Positions 60,795 to 64,000 of a DNA stretch of 64,000 bases are shown here, in pieces. How positions within the stretch are numbered: the stretch's first letter is position 1; each line of letters opens with the position of its first letter. Source of the stretch: an uncultured Christensenella sp. (GTDB lineage: Bacteria; Bacillota; Clostridia; Christensenellales; CAG-917); the NCBI GenBank assembly GCA_910584155.1, contig CAJTYG010000002.1, positions 28,884 through 92,883 on the forward strand. The letters run 5' to 3'. The notes beneath the pieces are model-generated. The model was not told the origin of the DNA. It searched no databases and saw only the letters and a list, made by a program, of their open reading frames with translations. The position numbers were made by a program, and so were the translations under genes.

Positions 60795-61694
60795 ATGGCA
60801 AATCACAGGCTGATAGGCTACTATAATAACGGCAACTACACCGTTCGCCTATACGACGACGGCTCAAAAATCAAGCTTTCGCAGCAGAACGAGTTTGTTG
60901 CGGATTTTCCCGATTCCATAGATTTGAAAATCACCGACCGCTGCGATATGGGCTGCCCTATGTGTCACGAGTGCTCGTCGCCTGACGGTCTGCACGGCGA
61001 TATATCCTTGCCGCTGCTAAAAGACCTGCATGCAGGCACCGAGCTCGCTATAGGCGGCGGAAATCCGCTTTCGCACCCAAAGCTCGAAGAGCTGCTACGC
61101 CAAATGAAAATGCAAGGCGTCATCTGCAATCTTACCGTCAACGAACGGCATTTTTTAAAAAACATTCCGCTCATCAAAAGTTATATAGACGAAAAGCTCG
61201 TTTGGGGACTTGGCATTTCCATAAACGGCTGCCTTGATAAAACGCTCGATTTTGCCATGCAAAACCAAAATACCGTCTTGCACTGCATTTGCGGAATTAT
61301 AGACGAAAACACCGCCATAAAGCTGTATGACAAAAATCTCAAAATACTGCTGCTCGGCTATAAGGACTTCGGGCGTGGAAAAGCATATCACAGTGCGGAT
61401 ATAGATAATAACATTGCATGGCTCAAAGACAATATAACGGAATTTACAAACAGATTTTCTGTCGTCAGCTTTGACAATCTTGCTCTGTCACAGCTCGATA
61501 TGCGCAATAAAGTGCCTCCGTCTGTGTTTGAAAAATGCTATATGGGCGATGAGGGAACTGCGTCAATGTATATCGATTTGGTAAAAGAGGAATTTGCCGT
61601 CAGCTCTACATCACAAAAACGCTTTCCGCTTGAAAACGTTACACTGATACAAGCCTTTGAAACCGTAAAACAGGAAGCGGCAAAGCAAGTATAA
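60795..61694 (+). CDS. Radical SAM protein (small, possibly peptide- or protein-modifying)
   Basis: The 299-aa enzyme has the canonical CxxxCxxC cluster motif at Cys 50, 54 and 57 (ITDRCDMGCPMCHEC), followed by a glycine-rich SAM motif (AIGGGNPL). It lacks an obvious SPASM domain: the C-terminal part has only a scattered Cys (FEKCYMGDEG). The first 45 residues read as a beta-rich, RRE-like or accessory region. The substrate is unknown. The 3-base spacing to the FETNSSSTH gene and their joint promoter point to a two-gene unit. No terminator is obvious downstream; a dispersed repeat follows. Confidence 0.88.
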   Translation: MANHRLIGYYNNGNYTVRLYDDGSKIKLSQQNEFVADFPDSIDLKITDRCDMGCPMCHECSSPDGLHGDISLPLLKDLHAGTELAIGGGNPLSHPKLEELLRQMKMQGVICNLTVNERHFLKNIPLIKSYIDEKLVWGLGISINGCLDKTLDFAMQNQNTVLHCICGIIDENTAIKLYDKNLKILLLGYKDFGRGKAYHSADIDNNIAWLKDNITEFTNRFSVVSFDNLALSQLDMRNKVPPSVFEKCYMGDEGTASMYIDLVKEEFAVSSTSQKRFPLENVTLIQAFETVKQEAAKQV

Positions 61695-61841
61695 TAAGCT
61701 TTATATATAAACCTAGCATTTAAATCAAATTGCGCAAATGCCGCAGAATTGACGGATTAAATCAGTATGGAACAGCCCTATCGGATAATAAATTACAGAT
61801 AATAGCGGGTATAAATAATACTGCAGTTTACTGTTTTGCTT

Positions 61842-61881
61842 ATTTTCTGGATTGCTTCGTCGCTTCGCTCCTCGCAATGAC
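61842..61881. repeat. Dispersed hairpin repeat (CTGGATTGCTTCG...CGCAATGACG)
   Basis: A near-perfect inverted repeat (GGATTGCTTCGTCGC with GCTCCTCGCAATGACG). It is the most symmetrical member of the family also seen at 27514, 32102, 32413 and 34613. Confidence 0.85.
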
Positions 61882-61890
61882 GGAAAGTAT

Positions 61891-62334
61891 TCAGTTGGAA
61901 TCTGACACATTTTTGCAGCTTATCAAAATATGACAAACTGCAAAAACTACCGCAAAAGCGATAAGCGGAATATTTGCCAAAACTATGCCGCTAAACAGAA
62001 ATATGCAGGACGGAATTACGGACAGCGATATCGCCTTGAGCAAATCGTTTTTATTCCAACAAACTATCCAAAAAATCAAATAGGCAAGACACAATGCCCC
62101 GTTTACGGATAAATAAACCGTCATCGCATAGTCAAACCAAAAATTGAAATATGTGTAAGGGATATTGAAAATCATCAATGCAAAGCAACCGTACCTGCCG
62201 ATTTGCTCGGCAATAACAGCCGCTTTATTATTGTAATTTTCTGCAACATTATCTTTGTGTTTTAAGGCATAAACAATGTTTGGTGCCATTATGATCGCCA
62301 TTATTGCAAGTCCAAAATAATTAAACCAACCCAT
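61891..62334 (-). CDS. Small multi-span membrane protein (147 aa)
   Basis: Not recognised. About four or five hydrophobic segments (residues 3-22, 45-62, 68-88, 100-118, 120-138) fill most of its 147 residues, with few charges between. A TTGAAA-17-TATAAT promoter directly upstream puts the transcript start at the ATG itself (62334), so the message looks leaderless. Between the dispersed repeat and GrpB-like gene it has no apparent partner. Confidence 0.75.
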   Translation of the reverse strand: MGWFNYFGLAIMAIIMAPNIVYALKHKDNVAENYNNKAAVIAEQIGRYGCFALMIFNIPYTYFNFWFDYAMTVYLSVNGALCLAYLIFWIVCWNKNDLLKAISLSVIPSCIFLFSGIVLANIPLIAFAVVFAVCHILISCKNVSDSN

Positions 62335-62340
62335 AAATAA

Positions 62341-62369
62341 ATTATAATCTAACTAATCACCGTTTTCAA
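62341..62369 (-). promoter_or_regulatory. Promoter of the 147-aa membrane protein
   Basis: On the minus strand TTGAAA (62364-62369) and a perfect TATAAT (62341-62346) are 17 bases apart, with TTATTT then the ATG. Confidence 0.8.
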
Positions 62370-62423
62370 TATCTATTTCACTGCCCGATTTTACCTTTAT
62401 ACGGACTTTTGTTATTCATTGTT

Positions 62424-62990
62424 TCAGATATACAACTCCTTTGCCAAACGTGTATACTTGTTTACAAAATCGGTTTTAGCATTTGTGTATGCGTCTCTGT
62501 TATGTTCAAATTCTTTCCACAGCCGCAGCTTCAATGCCTCGTATTCCTTGGCTATTTCGGGACATTCATTTAAATAATCTTTGAAATACACTTCGTCTAT
62601 ATCATCATTGAGCCTTATATGCAGATGAAATACTCTTTCTGCAAAGCCGCTTTCCGTGTAGCCCTTATTAAGCGATATCCTGCCGTCCGCTTCAGACATA
62701 ATGATGTACCCGCACTCAGACAATATGTCGGCACATTGCCGCATAGCGTTTACATCGCTTACTGCAATAATAATGTCTATGATAGGCTTTGCCCAAATTC
62801 CGTTTATTGCGGTGCTGCCTACGTGATAAAACCGAGCGTCATTTGGCAATATTTCTTTGAGCGACTGTTCTTCGCTGTCATACCACTCCGCCCAACACGG
62901 CTGATGCTCTGTCAAAACAATAGGAAACAACTGCCAAAGTTCATCAAGAGACATTTCAGAAAGCTTTTTACCTTTTTCAAAAATTTTCAT
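62424..62990 (-). CDS. GrpB family (UPF0157) protein
   Basis: GrpB-like proteins have a nucleotidyltransferase fold; their activity is largely unknown and some are fused to CoaE. The 188-aa protein (from the ATG at 62990) carries FPIVLTEHQPCWAEWYDSEE, ARFYHVGSTAINGIWAKPIIDI and VFHLHIR, the family motifs. A longer frame starting at a TTG near 63110 adds 40 residues without family similarity. There is no clear ribosome site for either start. Confidence 0.85.
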   Translation of the reverse strand: MKIFEKGKKLSEMSLDELWQLFPIVLTEHQPCWAEWYDSEEQSLKEILPNDARFYHVGSTAINGIWAKPIIDIIIAVSDVNAMRQCADILSECGYIIMSEADGRISLNKGYTESGFAERVFHLHIRLNDDIDEVYFKDYLNECPEIAKEYEALKLRLWKEFEHNRDAYTNAKTDFVNKYTRLAKELYI

Positions 62991-63191
62991 ACGCACTATC
63001 TTATTTCGAGCGTTTTCAGCCCGCTTTTGTTCATCTTCCACCTCGTCAATGTCCTGAAGCGTTTTTTCATTATGTTTTTGTCTGGGAATCTGTATATTAT
63101 CGCTAAACAATCGTCATATAAGGTGGTTTACCGAATATAATATTTGATTAAGACGGGTGTTCTTATCGGTCATACGACGTTAAATTGAAAT

Positions 63192-63833
63192 TTATTTTTC
63201 AAATTTAGAAATAAACAGGTCTATGTCTCTATCTTGCAATAGTTCAAAATTTTTTTCTATCGTCTCAATGGGCATATCCCACCATTTCAGTTTAAGCAGC
63301 CGCTCGATCGTATTATCGTCAAAACGTCTTTTTACAACTCTTGCAGGATTTCCAACGACAATAGAATACGGTGGAATATCCTTTGCTACAACGGCGTTAG
63401 CCCCTATGATACTTCCGTCGCCCACCTTTATACCGGGCATAAATGTAGCGTTTTGTCCAATCCAAACGTCATTGCCTATAACCGTATCGCCCTTATGAGG
63501 TATAATATCATTAGGTATCGTCGGTCTATTCTCTATAAAAATTCCAAAAGGAAATGCTGAAATTCCGTTCATCGGGTGGTTTGCTCCGTTCATAATAAAT
63601 TCGACGCCCTTTGCAATGCTGCAAAACTTTCCGATAATGAGTTTATCGCCTATATGCGGATAAAAGTGTGTAACGTGGTTTTCAAAATCTTCACCGCCCG
63701 AACGAATGTCATCGTAATAGGTATAATCACCAACTATTATATTTGGATTTGTTATCACATTTTTTATGTAACAAAGAGACGGAACGTCGGGCTGCGGATG
63801 TATTTTATCTTTATTTTTGAATAATAGCTTCAT
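63192..63833 (-). CDS. Xenobiotic O-acetyltransferase, Vat/CatB type (left-handed beta-helix)
   Basis: The 213-aa trimeric hexapeptide enzyme matches Vat/CatB-type acetyltransferases, some of which inactivate streptogramin A or chloramphenicol. It has GDYTYYDD, LIIGKFCSIAKGVEFIMNGANHPMNG (catalytic His at about residue 86, in part), GDTVIGNDVWIGQNATFMPG, VVAKDIPPYSIVVGNPAR and the C-terminal LKLKWWD helix. Whether this one acts on antibiotics cannot be told. It has its own promoter and a GAGG ribosome site. Confidence 0.9.
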   Translation of the reverse strand: MKLLFKNKDKIHPQPDVPSLCYIKNVITNPNIIVGDYTYYDDIRSGGEDFENHVTHFYPHIGDKLIIGKFCSIAKGVEFIMNGANHPMNGISAFPFGIFIENRPTIPNDIIPHKGDTVIGNDVWIGQNATFMPGIKVGDGSIIGANAVVAKDIPPYSIVVGNPARVVKRRFDDNTIERLLKLKWWDMPIETIEKNFELLQDRDIDLFISKFEK

Positions 63834-63872
63834 TTGAATATACCTCGTTAAATTGCGGTTTATAGTACAATC

Positions 63873-63901
63873 ATTATATTAAATTTAAATGGTTTATTCA
63901 A
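63873..63901 (-). promoter_or_regulatory. Promoter of the Vat/CatB-like gene
   Basis: On the minus strand TTGAAT (63896-63901) and TATAAT (63873-63878) are 17 bases apart; start near 63866, leader about 33 nt. Confidence 0.8.
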
Positions 63902-63918
63902 GCAATTTGCACATACAT

Positions 63919-63956
63919 AAAAGCAATCCTACGGATTGACAGGATTGCTTTTGCGT
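63919..63956. terminator. 12-bp stem-loop terminator
   Basis: AAAAGCAATCCT and AGGATTGCTTTT enclose 10 bases, with T runs on both strands. It probably ends a minus-strand transcript coming from beyond the window. Confidence 0.7.
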
Positions 63957-63976
63957 GGCGGAGAAGAAGAGATTCG
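63956..63976 (-). other. tRNA-Ser 3'-end-like segment (possible attachment-site remnant)
   Basis: Read on the minus strand, this gives CGAATCTC followed by CTTCTCC, then G and CCA: the T-loop end, acceptor strand, G discriminator and CCA of a tRNA-Ser. The bases beyond it (a GCTAAAC/GTTTAGC hairpin) do not continue into the rest of a tRNA, so it is a fragment. Such fragments mark att sites of islands. Confidence 0.4.
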
Positions 63977-64000
63977 TAGCTAAACGAAGTTTAGCGTAGT

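Noticed and set aside
61695..61841. Extra gene between the radical SAM gene and the repeat
   Set aside because: Only short frames with no ribosome site or promoter are present; the stretch looks like plain intergenic DNA.
1..64000. CRISPR arrays, insertion sequences with transposase, complete tRNA or rRNA genes
   Set aside because: No regularly spaced direct repeats with unique spacers, no transposase or integrase reading frame, and no complete tRNA or rRNA were seen. The direct repeats are either tandem without spacers or dispersed.

Overview
The window looks like a chromosomal stretch of an endospore-forming, low-to-middling GC Bacillota (Clostridia-like) bacterium, probably from a gut-type lineage. 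The evidence is conserved Bacillota gene order (infB-rbfA-nrnA-truB-ribF; miaB-mutS-mutL-miaA; nadK-argR-recN; pheS-pheT-mutS2; yicC-gmk-rpoZ-coaBC-priA-def-fmt-rsmB-rlmN-rsgA-rpe), a YloU/FakA pair diverging next to rpmB, an endonuclease-type MutL, and a 27-codon spoVM gene between rpe and rpmB, where it sits in Bacillus. The species cannot be named from the sequence alone.

Layout. 1-6480 (+): translation and RNA genes ending with an AP endonuclease. 6738-14868 (-): ynbB-like gene, miaA, mutL, mutS, miaB from one promoter. 14964-17252 (+): a class A penicillin-binding protein. 17347-25692 (-): thiI, cysteine desulfurase, a membrane protein, an Smr-less mutS2, pheT, pheS. 25794-28500: an unknown membrane-anchored protein whose 3' end occurs three times in tandem, twin Fur-like palindromes, a degenerate 44-bp array, and rnpB with a duplicated 3' end. 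28504-31567 (-): recN, argR, nadK. 31620-35840: the least gene-dense part, with dispersed repeats, a 40-aa membrane peptide, tlyA, a membrane protein and a candidate structured RNA of about 570 nt driven by a perfect-consensus promoter. 35841-40031 (-): recG, fakA, asp23. 40162-40353 (+): rpmB. 40438-51024 (-): the spoVM-to-yicC cluster. 51202-55395 (-): ligA, pcrA. 55572-57509 (+): a repeat-rich acidic/basic protein fused to two DUF1508 domains. 57710-63833: accessory genes (amidase, PNPOx, GNAT, a two-gene cassette with a radical SAM enzyme, GrpB, Vat-like acetyltransferase). The last 45 bases contain what looks like the 3' end of a tRNA-Ser.

The core genes cover translation initiation and ribosome maturation, tRNA modification (truB, miaA, miaB, thiI with its desulfurase), mismatch repair and recombination (mutS, mutL, mutS2, recN, recG, priA, pcrA, ligA) and cofactor synthesis (ribF, coaBC, nadK). 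Expected neighbours are missing: hfq after miaA, stp-prkC between rlmN and rsgA, and remA between yicC and gmk.

The strongest unexplained signals are (1) the large structured RNA at about 35112-35684; (2) tandem duplication of gene 3' ends at several loci (unknown protein, rnpB, recG, a membrane protein) in a genome whose MutS2 lacks its Smr domain; (3) the FETNSSSTH protein and radical SAM pair at 60186-61694; (4) apparent leaderless transcripts, including the 40-aa membrane peptide; and (5) an in-frame internal start with a strong Shine-Dalgarno inside the DUF1508 fusion gene.
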